Origin: Datisca glomerata
Taxonomy: Eukaryota; Streptophyta; Magnoliopsida; Cucurbitales; Datiscaceae
Assembly: GCA_003255025.1 (NCBI GenBank)
Contig: QANY01002375.1
Location: forward strand, 1,482,303-1,546,302
DNA: 64,000 nucleotides
Direction of reading: 5' to 3'
Each line of letters begins with the position of its first letter. Positions within the stretch are counted from its first letter, which is position 1. Made by a program: the position numbers and the translations under genes. Shown here piece by piece: positions 47,887 through 61,497 of this stretch. The notes beneath the pieces were generated by a model that made no database searches, had not been told where the DNA came from, and worked only from the letters and a program-made list of their open reading frames with translations.

Positions 47887-50329
47887 TTTGGTGCTCGTGT
47901 TGAGAGTGATAATGAACACTCATAAGTCTCTTCTTCTTCAATTTTCAAAATTGATCAGTAATTCACCCACCGTCATGATTGTCGCTGCAACGACGAAACA
48001 ATACAGAACGGGTTTAAAAAAATCAATGCTATTGATTGGCGATTGAACTTGGAGAATTGTGGTAATGGTCGCCGCTATCGTCACCGGCGCGGGAGGCAGC
48101 AACGCGGCCTATAGTCAAGCTTCATTGCTGTCAAGCGTGATGTTGTCACCACCGCGGAAGTTTCCATCAACAAAACGCTGAAGAAGGAAAAAATCATGAG
48201 TCAACGACAAGCTTTGCCACCACTAAGAATAACCTCAGCCACCAGATTTGAATGAAAATCAATGAGAAGCAACTAACAACACACCCACGGCTGCACCCGT
48301 GATGGCGTCAGGTCTTATCCAGGCCAAGGGCAGTCATTAGATTCGATGGGGGAACCATGAGAACTTCCCCTATTTCTGAAAAATATAACCTCATATCTAC
48401 GCAAGATGAAGTATTTTCAAACTCTAAGACACCCATAAAAGGGTTCAGACGAGGATTTTTCTTAACTTAAAGCCATTTTCGGTAAAAGAAAAAGGTTGTC
48501 GGGGACGACCCCACGTGCCCCCACACACCACCATTAGTAACGGTCATCATCCTTACCTCGTTTTCAACTATCGGGTTGACCTACCCGGTTCATAACCCGT
48601 TGTCCAGCAAGGAGCCCGTAAGAGAACAACCTAAGAGAGAGATTACAATGCCCAAGAGAGAGCCCATACAAGGAGACCAAGCGCGACCCAATGCCTAAGC
48701 GTGACCCGCGGACTAACCCACGCCTGGCCAATTTCTTAGCTCGTGACCAGTGGGCCAATGCGCTCCTTCCAGCGCCTGGCCTTTGGCTCTTCAAAGGCCC
48801 AGCGAATGGCCCTTCACGAGCCCAACACATCCTCATTATTTGTAATACCCAGAGCAACATGTTTCAATGGTTGTTTATTGGATGACGCTCGCTAGCCTTC
48901 AAAAATTCAGCCACAACTATACTACTAAGTTTTAGATGCATGGGTCACCTTATGCAAACAAAAGAAGCACATTAAACTGCAAGCTAAGTATTTACTTTTA
49001 AATTATTGATCTACCTTTAAACACATATTTTATTCGTTTAAAAGAAAATTGAATGATTGCATGAGCTTATCGCCTAGTGTCGTTTAAAAAAAATATTCAC
49101 AAAATCGTTCAACATATAAAATAACTAGTAGAAATTGATTCTATATTAATCATGTGAGGCATGATTAATTAGCTCTCTATGTTTAAATTTTATCATTCTT
49201 TAACGTAATTATAGAAATTATTTTTATCATGTTTAGGTCATCTATCTTGAACATTTTGATAACTCAACCCTATTAGGGATAACATGAGATTATCATCGAT
49301 GTTAGAAAACCATAATCAAACCTAATTGATTTCTTGTTAATAATTTGATATGCATCAGCCAATTAGGTTTAAATACTAATTGTGCACTATAAAATTCATG
49401 TCAAAATATTATGATGAGTATAAAGTTTTCATTGATTGTTGTGTATTATCAATACTTTGGCACACTATCATTTTTATCTATACTTGTGTGCTTAATTTGT
49501 ATTTTTATGATCCAAATAAATTATCAAAACTAAAATGCTTTATGCATTTTATTTATGGAGACGATGTTTATGATTTGGAACCTCAAAGAATTTATATTTG
49601 ATTTAGCTAGTTTTGTGGCATAATCATCTTATCAAAATGAACTCTGATGTAAAAACCATGATGCAGACTATGTAGATCAGTTAATTTCAATAATTAAGCT
49701 GTATTAACTAAGTAAGTATTATGTGACTCATACATCATTAGAAAGATACATAAATTAGCTTCCTGAATAATTTTGCAAAGCACGATTCAGAGCTTTATAG
49801 AAAAAGTTACAGTAACTTTCATGCATATTGTTTGAAACAGGAAGACAGTTCGGATCAATCAACTTTTGCCATTAAATTTTACCAAACTGAGAAGCCACCA
49901 CGTAACAAATCATACACTAACAGAAAATGCAGATGTCAACTTCATGAAGAATTTTACAGAGAGTGATTATGAGCTTTGTAGAGAAAGTTATGGCAAGTTC
50001 CGTACAAACTGCTCAGAAACAAAACTCCTCGCCTTAGATTTTGGGTTTTTAAATGGAGAAACTCTTCATACCAAACCATCATGAGAATAATTCAAGATGA
50101 CAACACTATTTTTTATTCTGATGAACATAAGCGATTTTGAAAGAAATTGAGCTGGGGCATAAGATTCAGATATCTACAATAAAGCCTTAAATTGGCAACA
50201 CTCACATACTGTATATTGGATAAAAATAAATATTTGTTTGAATGTGTATTGTGTTGTTATGACAGAGGCCAACATACGGAGGAAAGAGATAAGAAGACCG
50301 AATACCCGCTCGCTCTACAACAAAAAAAT
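47887..50329. other. Interior of the LTR element, no recognisable gene
   Basis: 47887-48900 is GC-richer with short frames that match no family known to me, including a basic/Ser-rich minus-strand frame at 48564-48860. From 48900 to 50330 it is AT-rich. This may be the decayed remainder of gag or foreign DNA. Confidence 0.5.
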
Positions 50330-51255
50330 GAAGAAAAAAAACATAAGTGTGCCAAGCGGCTATTTAAGGTAAAAATTGAAGAAAAAATCTAAGTGTGCCA
50401 AGCGGTCGTTTAAGATAAAAAAAATTGTGAAAAAAGCTTAAGTGTGTCAAGCGGGCGCTTAAGGAAAAAATTGAAGAAAAATACCTAACTGTACCAAGTA
50501 GCCAGTTAAGGTAATAATTGAATAAAATACCTACGTGTACAAAGCGGCCGCTTCAGGCAAAAAATGAAGAAAAAGTCTAAGTATGTTGTGCGGTTGCTTA
50601 AGGTAAAAAATGAAAAAAAAAAGCCTAAGTGTGTTGAGTGGCCGCTTAAAGCAAAAGTTGAAGAAAAAATCCTACGTGTGCCGAGTGGCTACTTAAGGAA
50701 AAATGAAGAAAAAACCTAAGTGTGCCGAGAGGCCACTTAAGGGGAAAATTAAAGGAAAAAATCTAACTGTGCCAAGTAGCCGCTTAAGGCAAAAAATAAA
50801 GAAAAAGTCTAAGTGTGTCAAACGGCCTCTTAAGACAAAAACTCAAGGGAGAAGCAAGTGTTCCAAGCGGCCGCATAAGGTAAGAAAATGAAAAAAAATG
50901 TCTGAGTATGCCAAGCAACCGCTTAAGGTGAAAAATAAAAAAAAATGCCTAAGTGTGTCAAGTGACTGCTTAAGAAAAAAATTGAAAAAAATAAGTGTAA
51001 CAAGCGGCCGCTTAAGGAAAAAAAAAGGAAAAAATGCCTAAGTGTACCAAACAGCTGCTTAAGATAAAAAAAAAGAAAAAAAATCTAAGTATGCTAAGTG
51101 GCAGTTTAAGGTGAAAAATTAAAAAAAAATGCCTAAGTAGGTCAAGCAGCCGCTTAAGAGAAAAATAAAAAATACCTAAGTGTGCCAATGGGTCGCTTAA
51201 GGTAAAAAGTCACAAAAATGCATAAGTGTACAAAGCGTCCATTTAAGGTAAAAAA
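50330..51255. repeat. 46-bp minisatellite, about 20 copies, with palindromic GC-rich core
   Basis: Each unit has CTAAGTGTGCCAAGCGGC, then CGCTTAAGG, followed by an A-rich stretch of about 20 bp. The core AAGCGGCCGCTT is a perfect 12-bp palindrome in the best-preserved copies. Counting the core from 50345 to 51218 gives 20 copies at a mean spacing of 45.9 bp. Copies differ mostly at CG-containing positions. Confidence 0.93.
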
Positions 51256-51823
51256 ATTAGTGCAAACATGTCTAAATATGTTGAGTGAACAAGTCATAAA
51301 TACAGGTAGTCAAAGTGACATGCTTTATTAATGAAGTGAAGTACTTTCTAACATCTAGGGGGTAAAAAAGAAGAGAACATAGAAACAAGATAAACTTCAA
51401 GTGTCCCTGTAATGGTCATGTTATGAAGTGAAATAGTGAGCATAAAATGCTTGTATTGCAATGCGACACATGCTCAAATACCCAAATATCAAACAAATTA
51501 GTCCTAAAAATGAACAAATTTCAATATAAAGAAGTGGGGCAACGTTTGAAATGCCATGAAATTCTCAAGAATTAACCCAAGTTTGAAAGAAGAACTGATC
51601 AAACTATGTAGAGCACAATGGCCTCAAAAGTACGTTGAAGTTGACAGTACACCAAAACATTTGAACTTGCCCCATGGTGTGGGAGAAAATCACGAAAAGG
51701 TAAATATGCAAGATACTTAAAGGAAATAAATGTAAATAAGTCAAACTGAGGCAAAATAGAAACATATGCGCTTTGACGTTCCCTAATGCACCGGTAAAAG
51801 GAAACGAAAAGTGTAAAGGCATC

Positions 51824-52223
51824 TGTAAATGGATAAAATATACATCATGGGTAAAGGAACAACTGCATGTACATGGATTGATGAGTTCGCATCCATGTCT
51901 TAGCAGAAAAGGTCATCCACAACTAATTGAAGATTGACATAACATTTGCCCATAAGGAGCAAAGATAAGATTCGCTGAAGATTGAGTTAAAGGAGCAGTT
52001 AACCATCTCCTAAAATCCCTAGTCTTCCTCCTTTAGTGGTAGTGGATTGTAGAGGAATAATATGATCTTAGCTTAGAAATAAAAGCTTATTGTATCTAAG
52101 AAAAGTGATTGAATAAATACTACACTCAATTACTTGAGTTTCTCCATCTTCCATTGTTATCTTTTTTATTATGTAAGGATAGTTCGCAGTTAATTCCATA
52201 AATTGAAAACTATTGTATTTATA
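51824..52223. repeat. Right LTR of the non-autonomous element (400 bp)
   Basis: Aligned with 47311-47886 apart from the missing 171-bp duplication. Starts TGTAAATGG and ends ATTTATA before CATAG. Confidence 0.88.
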
Positions 52224-52228
52224 CATAG

Positions 52229-53610
52229 AAAGTTAAAAAGCCCCTTGATTTGGCGAAAATAGATTTGATTTTTAATAAAAATCAATAAAAAAATTTGGCA
52301 TAAAATGGTTATATGGAAAAGGAAAATAAAAAAAACAGAAAAAAGATTTTTCGGAAAAAGAAATGTAAAAAAAATTACAAAAAAATAAGGAAACTAAAAA
52401 GTAAGTACATGTCGGGCTATCCTTTGAGGAGACATTGGCTTCCTTTTCTTCGGCCCAATGACGCATTGAGTCCAATTATTGAGCTATTGAATTTGACCAT
52501 ATTATGGCCAAATAATAAACAATAAATTGAAGCTAGGTGTATGGTATTGTTGTGTGTGTAACACACACAATAAAAACCCATAATGCAAAAAGGGTTTTTT
52601 CTTTGATTTGCCTTTATTTTAGTGTCACCTCATATGAATGAAAAGGAGAATTCTATCTATAATTTTCTTAGTAATCCTTAATTATCCACATCCATGATTT
52701 ATATTGGTTAATTCTGTCAATGTATGAATATATACGTATCTACATAATTGATAAAAATAATGTAGATTTAACCTCTAGGAATTTAAATCATACTACCTAC
52801 ACATTAAGACACATTTTTTTTGTAAAATTAGAAATATCACTACAAAACATGATAAAGATAATGGTTAAATCTTATATGAACGGTCACTTTATAATTGCAC
52901 GACTGTGATCATTTAGCGTGTTATCTTAACGTCAGTTATTCAATAATGAGAAACAACTGTTATTATTTTTATTAAGATAACGGCTAAGAACTGTTATCTT
53001 TTCCCGAGAAATATTGGGTTATTAAGTTACAATCATGCTCAATGAATTTACTCTTATACAAAGATTCGCTACAATTTATAAATAAAAATTATTATTTTTC
53101 GAGTGAAATTTTAAGATAAACTAATATATATAACCAGAACCTATCATCATACACATTTCTCTTATTTATATTTTAATTCAAAACTTCATTACAAGAGGGC
53201 ACATAACTAAACTATACTAACTTCTTATAAAACATAAAGCTTTGTATTTGTGATATCTACAATTACATTCATTCATAATTTTGACTTTGATTAAGACAAA
53301 ACTCCATGATAGTTGGTGCTCGAATAATTAGACGATTGAGTAGGAAAACGTCAGGTAGTGACTTACTGATAGAAGTTCAAATAACACTGAAATATAACGT
53401 TGTGATTACTTTTTAGAGGTTATATTGTTTCGTTTACAAGTTTATATATATATAATTTATTAGAGTATAAAAAATTTATCAAACAATCATTGTATAAAAT
53501 CTTAATTTATTGGTTGCTAACTATTAGTTATATTTATCATTTAAATGTATTTGATATGATATTATGCATATTTAATAATTTTAAACTCAAATGTGTTCTT
53601 AGAATATATT
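52229..53610. other. AT-rich noncoding DNA
   Basis: No gene is seen. CACTACAAAACATG at 52839 followed by repeated AACGGTCA and GATAACGGCTAAGAACTGTTATC-like motifs to 53000 resembles a CACTA subterminal region, but no opposite end was found. Confidence 0.5.
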
Positions 53611-53613
53611 TCA

Positions 53614-53641
53614 CACGTGCAACGCACGTGGTTATGACTAG
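53614..53641 (+). mobile_element. Helitron-like 3' terminus
   Basis: A 7-bp stem CACGTGC / GCACGTG with loop AAC is followed seven bases later by CTAG, the layout of a plant Helitron 3' end. The base after CTAG is C where T is usual, and no 5' TC end was located, so the element's extent is unknown. It stops exactly where copia LTR sequence begins. Confidence 0.5.
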
Positions 53642-54181
53642 CTTGAATAAGAAGTCTCATTGAATATGCAGCCGCTAGTTGCATTATTTGGCTTAGAATT
53701 TTGAAGCCAAAATTGTGATTTAGTAGCCATAATAGAGAGAAAGAGATGAGGTGAGCGGAAGAAAATTTTGAGAAAATAGAGAAAAATTTATCACGTGGTT
53801 ACGATAAATTTTTGCTCTCATCGTCTCGATAATTTAAGGGTGTCTTCATGAGTTCATCGCAATCATCTTCAATAGTAATTTCTCCATTTTCTCTACTGTT
53901 TTGGTTTTGATTCTATTTATTTTGGGAGATTAATTTTGGTGTATCTAACGTTATTCGTGATGTAGCTCAAGTTATTTGAATGGTGTAATCCTTAAATTTA
54001 TTTAGAGAAGAACTCACTGTATCCCCATTATTTTTATAGTGGATATCTGGTGTCATATTTTTCTAATTTCCCACTATTGGTTTATTAATCTGATTTATAT
54101 ACTATTTTTTATGTATTAAACTAATTCGATAGACGACGATAATAGTGATATATGTTGTTGGGATTTGCTAAATTCTCAACA
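53642..54181 (+). repeat. Copia 5' LTR, truncated at its left end
   Basis: The right end AATTCTCAACA is followed after two bases by the primer site TGGTATCAGAACC (54184-54196), complementary to tRNA-Met. The left TG end is missing and replaced by the Helitron-like terminus. It lacks the TGTTGGGATG start seen in the 3' LTR at 58210. Confidence 0.72.
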
Positions 54182-54239
54182 AGTGGTATCAGAACCTGAT
54201 TCAGTATCGGTTTACAGTCACTAGGGTAGTCATAGAGGT

Positions 54240-54975
54240 TAATACAACCATGATGATCGATCTGAATGGGGCTAATTGATAATTATGGAAAGGAAAAATG
54301 GAAGATCTCCTTTATTGCAAAAACTATCACACTCCGATTAAAGGTGATTCATAAAAACCTAAAGATATGAATAATGAAGACTGGGAATCGTTGAATTGGT
54401 AAGTTGTGAGTTTTATAAGTCAGTGGGTGGATGACAACATGTACCACCATATTTTAAATAAGACTTCTGTATACTCTTTGTGGAAACAAATTGGAAGAGC
54501 TGTGTGAGAGGAAAACAGCTGAAAATAAAGCTTTTGTGATAAGAAAGTTTGTCAACCTAAAATACAAAAAGGGGGCTTCAATTACAAAGCACTCGAATGA
54601 GATGCAGATATTGTGATTCAACTCTCCACCATGAAAATGGTTCTAGACGATAAGCTTCAAGTTTTATTACTTCTTAGTTCCTTGCCAGACAGTTAGGATA
54701 CGTTGGTAGTGTCATTGAGTAACTCCTCTCCTGATGGTAAAGTGTCGATGAACACAGTTAAAAGCAGTTTGTTGAATGAAGAAACAAGATGAAAAACCTT
54801 AGGTTCTTCTACAATTCACTCAGGGGCTCTTGTTACAGAGAGTCGGGGGGAGAAGCCAGAGCAGGAACAAGAATAGTAATCAGAAGAAGTGATGTATTTA
54901 GTGTTATCACTATAAGAAGATGGGTCACAAGAGAAGTGATTGTCAAAAATTGAAAGCTAAACAGTAGAAGAAAAA
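54240..54975 (+). pseudogene. Copia gag (UBN2 type), broken
   Basis: Frames contain LWKGKMEDLLYCKNYHTPI, the WVDDNMYHHILN stretch and the zinc-knuckle region CYHYKKMGHKRSDC (54902-54943). The second cysteine of the knuckle is Tyr here, consistent with a G-to-A change. Several stops and shifts interrupt it. Gag would form the particle that packages element RNA. Confidence 0.78.
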
Positions 54976-55019
54976 CAATGATAAGAAAAATGACGGATTA
55001 GAAACAGCAGCAACCACTA

Positions 55020-56560
<1,541 letters not shown>

Positions 56561-56759
56561 AGACTCTGAAACAGTTGAGAAGCCTCAGTCCAATTCTGAT
56601 GATTTGATTGACTTAGATTTAGTTCCTACATCTACAGAGGGTGGTGATGTATGTGTACTGATGATAATGATGTTGATGATGGAAATACTGAAGCATATGA
56701 TGATCAATTAGAATTAGAGAACGACAACCATCTACCATGTACTCTCCAGATGAATACTT

Positions 56760-58160
56760 ATTGCTCACTGATTGGGGTGAGCCAGAAAATTTTACATATA
56801 GTTTTGAATGATGCTCAGAAAGAGAAGTGGCTGCAAGCAATACAAAATGAAATGAAATCCTTGTATGAGAATCACATTAATGAGTTGGTGAGGTTTCCCA
56901 AGGGTAAAAGAGCATTAAAGAACAAATGGGTGTATAGATTGAAGACTGAAGAAAATAGCTCACATCCAATGTACAAGGCAAGATTGGTTGTGAAAGGTTT
57001 CAGTCATAGAAAAGGTGTAGATTTCGAAGAGATTTTCTCGCCTGTAGTGCAAATGTCATCCATTCGTGTTTTTTAGGTTTAGCCGCTAGCATGGATTTAG
57101 AGACTGAACAGCTTGACGTCAAAACCATTTTCCTCTATGGTGACTTAGAGGAGGAGATATATATGAAGCAATCAGAGGGTTTGAAGGTCAAAGAGAAAGA
57201 AGACTAAGTCTGTAAGTTGAGGAAACCATTATATGGGTTAAAGCAAGCTCCAAGGTAGTGGTATAAGAAGTTTGACTCCTTTATGGGGGAGTATGGGTAC
57301 AAGAGGATGATTTCATATCACTGTGTGTTTGTCAAGAAATTCCCAGATGGTAACTTTATCATTCTCATACTCTATGTAGATGATATGTTTATCATTTTTG
57401 GTGATAACAGTAAAATCCAACAATTGAAAATAAAATTTAGTGAATCATTTACAGTGAAAGATCTGAGACATGCAAAGAAAATTTTTGGCATGAGGATTAC
57501 CCGTGATAGAAGAGCGAAGAAGCTGTGGTTATCATAACAAAGATACATCGAAAAGGTGCTTGAAATGTTTTGTATGGATAAAGTAAAACCAGTTGGTGCA
57601 CCTCTTGGCAGTCATTTTAAGCTGAGTTCCAAGCAAAACCCTTCTACCGATGCAAAGAAGGAAGACATGGATAGAATTCCATATTCGTCAGCTGTGAGTA
57701 GTTTGGTGTATTCCATGGTATGCACGAGGCCAGACATTGCTCAAGTAGTGAAATAGATTGTGAGATATCTCAGAGGTACTTTGAAGCTATATTTATCATT
57801 TGGTAATAGAAAATATGTACTTATAGGGTTTACAGATGCAATATCGTGGTAGTCTAAATTATAAAATGGTTGCTTTATCAAATACTGAAGCTGAGTTTAT
57901 AGCTATCATTGAAGCTTGCAAAGAAATGCTATGGATGAAGACATTGTTTTTTGTAAGAGTCGGGGTTTTAGCAGTAGAATTACGTACTATATTGTAACAG
58001 TAAGAAAGTTTGGGTTTAAGCAGCACAATGATGTGAGGTATCATTGGATACGTGCTACGTTGAATGAGAAACAATTGTAAATTCAGAAAGTTCATACGAA
58101 TGATAATGGGTCAGACATGATGACAAAAGCTTTACCCAAGGAGAAGCAAGAGACATGAAA
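56760..58160 (+). pseudogene. Copia reverse transcriptase and RNase H, broken
   Basis: RT motifs appear in order: NEMKSLYENHI, KGKRALKNKWVYRLKT, YKARLVVKGFSHRKGVDF and, after a frameshift near 57074, EQLDVKTIFLYGDLEEEIYM, LYGLKQAPR and the intact catalytic box YVDD at 57373-57384. Then follow LRHAKKIFGMRI, SAVSSLVYSMVCTRPDIAQV, a degraded RNase H, and the tail DMMTKALPKE near 58110. Stops occur in all domains. A polypurine tract CGGGAGAACT lies just before the 3' LTR. Confidence 0.85.
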
Positions 58161-58209
58161 GAAGCTGACGAGCATGACGTCCACCTCCAACTAGTCGAGC
58201 GGGAGAACT

Positions 58210-58324
58210 TGTTGGGATGTTCCTCCTATCACCTACAACCTTATATATAAAAAATAAAAAAGAGTAATTGTTTGTTGCGGGTCCCTTTGGAAATAGAAAG
58301 GCAACTATTCTCATCGGTAATTGT
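58210..58324 (+). repeat. Copia 3' LTR, truncated fragment
   Basis: Starts TGTTGGGATGTTCCTCC directly after the polypurine tract and is cut after about 115 bp by the hAT-like MITE. I found no clear continuation beyond the MITE. Confidence 0.7.
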
Positions 58325-58591
58325 TAAGGGTGAACACAGTTCGGTTCTGTTCAGTTAGTTGGCTAAAATCGAACCGAACCAAAATATTTAGTTCGGCTAT
58401 ATGTCAAATTGAACTGAATCGTGAATGTTAAAATAGCCGAACCGAACCATGAGTTTGGGTTCCGTATTATTAATAAAAAATAATTTTTTAAATAATCTTT
58501 AAATGATTTATTGAAAAACATAATATAAAATCAAAGTTTTGTATTGGTTCAATTCGGTTCGGTCGGTTCAGTTTGATTTTGAATACCTCTA
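58325..58591. mobile_element. hAT-like MITE, 267 bp
   Basis: Ends TAAGGGTGAACA and GAATACCTCTA are partial inverted repeats, with opposed GTTCGGTT / GAACCGAACC runs inside. Possible 8-bp target duplication GTAATTGT (58317-58324) and GTAGCTGT (58592-58599), six of eight bases matching. Same motif style as 24316-24476. Confidence 0.6.
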
Positions 58592-58599
58592 GTAGCTGT

Positions 58600-60559
58600 A
58601 AGTAAGAGAAGGTAATTAATAGAGACAGTGTAAGTCTTAGTTGGGGATGATGATGTAGGTTTACATTGCAACTTGTTAATATATGATATGACATAGAATT
58701 TGGAAATTGTAGTAGATGACTTTTTTTTAAACTTATATGCAAGAATGATCCTCCATAAGTTAATTATGAATTTACTAGTTTATCATTTTCACTTGTTTTG
58801 TGCTCAACCAAGAGTAACTTCTCATCACTTTTATTTTTTTTCTTATATTTGTTTAGGTTATTTTTCTAAATTTTACTCAAACTTGTCAACTTGCTTCTAA
58901 AAAGGTTTGTCTAATTTACAATAAATCTACATAAACCATTGAATTTTTTTTATGTTATTGATTTAGTTTATAGTTATTTTTTGCAATCTAAAATATGTAA
59001 ATATATTTTCTACTTATCGTTAAATAAGTAATTTACTTAGCATGGGGTCTTTGCAATTTATTTTTTATTCTCATCTACAAAGATGATTGATTGTAAAACT
59101 GAAGATGATGTATATCGTTTGGCTAACGAACAAAAAAAAGGAGAATGGGGGAAATATGATATACTACAATGCAGTATAACAGTAAGTGAAGAATTTGTTA
59201 ACAATAAGTAAACAATATGTTTATCTATTGATGCTATTGATGCAATTGAACCAGATAGATAGAGAGAGAGAGAGTATGTGATGCACAAAGAAAATATAGT
59301 TTTTTATAATGTGTTTTAAAGAAAATTATTTAAAAGATGCGAGAAAATATCATAAACAAATATAAGAAAGAAAATAAAGTAATAGGAAGTTATTCTTGAT
59401 GATTATAAAAATGAAAGGGTAAAATAATAAGTTCATAACTAACTTAAAACTTCCAAACTTAAAATGTTAATTTTTGCATAGTATTAAATTCGTGGATCAT
59501 AAATTCTGGGGTGATCATCTATGCCAAAAGCTCTGTAAAATTGTGCTACTCCGGGAATACCTCAAAATAAAGCTTCAATCTCTTGTACGGCCGAATTTAG
59601 GTTTTGGAAGCTTGAATATTGACAAAATATATTTGATATATTAAATTGTGCATAGTAATTTATGAATAATTAATAATAATTTATGATCATCTCGTTTAGT
59701 ATAAGTATAATTTCGTGAATTTTTCTAAAATAACTTTGGAGATGATTCAATTGTTCCGAGATTATTTTGTATTTTTAATTTTATATTACTTCTCCTTTGA
59801 AGACAAGTCAATTATCTCATCCAGAGATAAATTAAGATTATTTATATATTCAATTAAGAGATTTACAATAGAATTTCAATCCTTATTAATGTCAAAGAAA
59901 CGCCCCCTTAGTGTAAATTTAACCAATAAAACCTCGTCATATGTCATGCTTTCACTGGAAATTTTCTACATCAATAGTATGAATTCCATTTCTAATTTTT
60001 TTAGATGGTGATGAGATATTAGTATAGGGCGATTTTAAAATGAATATTTAGAAAAAGTGAAAATAATTGAAATAATGTTTAAGAAAATGTTAATATATGA
60101 ATATATTGTTTAGTAGTAATATCCAGCAAGTATCGTAGTATATAATCTATGAAGGCTTGCTTATAAATCATTTTTAAAATTAGTTTAGATTGAAATACGT
60201 GTTTGGATAATTTTTTTATTTCAAAAACAAGAAAATTAAAATAATTCAAGTACCAAATAGGTAGATGTTATTTTCTGTGAAGGATTGAAATTCTTGATTT
60301 ATAAATTGAACCCGAATTACAATTGGAAATACAAAAGATAAGCACGACTTAGCTCTCATAGTTAGTCGTTCGTTTAATCATAGCCTTTTTTGCCTTCAGT
60401 CGATAAGACTTAATTTTGAGGTCCAAATCAAGGATGTAAATTTTGGGAAAATTTCAGGTTTTCTAGAGTACTTAGTTTTCTATATTCGTTCAAGTCATAT
60501 GATGTTTTATGTGTAAGAAAATATAATATTCGATTCATATTTTGAGGAAAAAGAGAGAG
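58600..60559. other. AT-rich noncoding DNA
   Basis: No domain is recognised on either strand. A short GA run lies near 59260-59273. The frame at 59715-60011 is AT-driven with no recognisable features. Confidence 0.55.
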
Positions 60560-60772
60560 TAAGTGAACTCTTGAAATTTAAAAAAAATGCACCAGTGGCA
60601 TCAAATTATAAATTAATCAATATATTCAATATATCATAATATGTATATGACAATGCCTATTTATAGGCTTGGGAAACGTGTAGTACAGTGTGTCATGCAT
60701 TCTACAATACAGTCGTATAATAAGAATATAAACGGACATCTAGTCTATATTAAACACATGCACACATTAACA
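60560..60772 (-). repeat. Copia LTR part (minus strand)
   Basis: On the minus strand, TGTTAATGTGTG starts right after the purine tract GAGTTTGAGGAGAA, as a 3' LTR would. A TATA box CCTATAAATAGGC lies near 60650-60662. The outer end could not be fixed; it may extend toward 60280. Confidence 0.55.
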
Positions 60773-60799
60773 TTCTCCTCAAACTCAGATGGTAAGGGA

Positions 60800-61459
60800 G
60801 ATTCTAGTTTGAGTTTGGATACTAAATTTTGAAAATGTCACAGTGGATGAGCTTTGGTAAAAATATTAGTAGTCTGATCAATGGAATCAACAAAAAGGAG
60901 TTGAATGGTGACTTGAGAAATGTGTTGACGAATGAAGTGATAGTCAATTTCTATATGTTTAGTGCGCTCATGAAAAATGCCATTATATGCGATTTGAATT
61001 GCATTCTGATTATCACAACGGAGAATCGTAGCAGAAAATTGCACAATACCAATGTCTCCAAGTAACCATTGGAGCAAAAACAATTAATCTATTAGCCTAA
61101 GTTACAACCATTCTCTCTCCCGAAGCTTCTTTCTCTCTCCTGAAGCTTCTTTCTCTCTCCCAAAGCTTATTTCTCTCTCTATACCCTAACCCTAACTTGC
61201 AGAGCCGCCGCCTCACAGGTAGAGCTCCCTTGCTCTCCTCGTGAGCATTTCTTCCTCTTCTTTTCTTCCACCTCCCCTTGTTTTACTCTTCTCTTTCTCC
61301 TTCTTCTCTTTCTTTCCTTCTCCCCCAATCCCATCCCTTTCTTCTTCTCTTTCTCTCCCTCCCCCTATGTTTTTTTCTCTTCTTCCCCCCTTCTCTTTCT
61401 CTCACACTTCCACCCTTTTCCCTGCCCTTTCTCCCCTTCTCCCTTGTTTTTTCATTTTG

Positions 61460-61497
<38 letters not shown>

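Larger units (their letters stand above)
47311..52223. mobile_element. Structurally complete non-autonomous LTR retrotransposon, 4.9 kb
   Basis: The LTRs are 47311-47886 and 51824-52223. Both begin TG and align to the same ends: TTTACA before the internal DNA, TTTATA at the outer end with one C-to-T change. Perfect 5-bp target duplications CATAG lie at 47306-47310 and 52224-52228. Directly inside the left LTR, TTTGGTGCTCGTGTTGAG is a plausible primer site, though I cannot name the tRNA. A purine-rich tract AAAAGGAAACGAAAAG lies just before the right LTR (51796-51811). The 3.9-kb interior shows no gag or pol on either strand, so it resembles a LARD-type element mobilised by another element. 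It also holds a 20-copy minisatellite. Confidence 0.88.

Noticed and set aside
48564..48860. 98-codon minus-strand frame in the LTR element
   Set aside because: No family recognised; open mainly because the DNA is locally GC-rich.
50330..51255. CRISPR-like array
   Set aside because: Regular repeats, but the linkers are related A-rich sequence rather than unique spacers and the genome is a plant.
59715..60011. 98-codon plus-strand frame
   Set aside because: AT-rich, no domain, no gene context.
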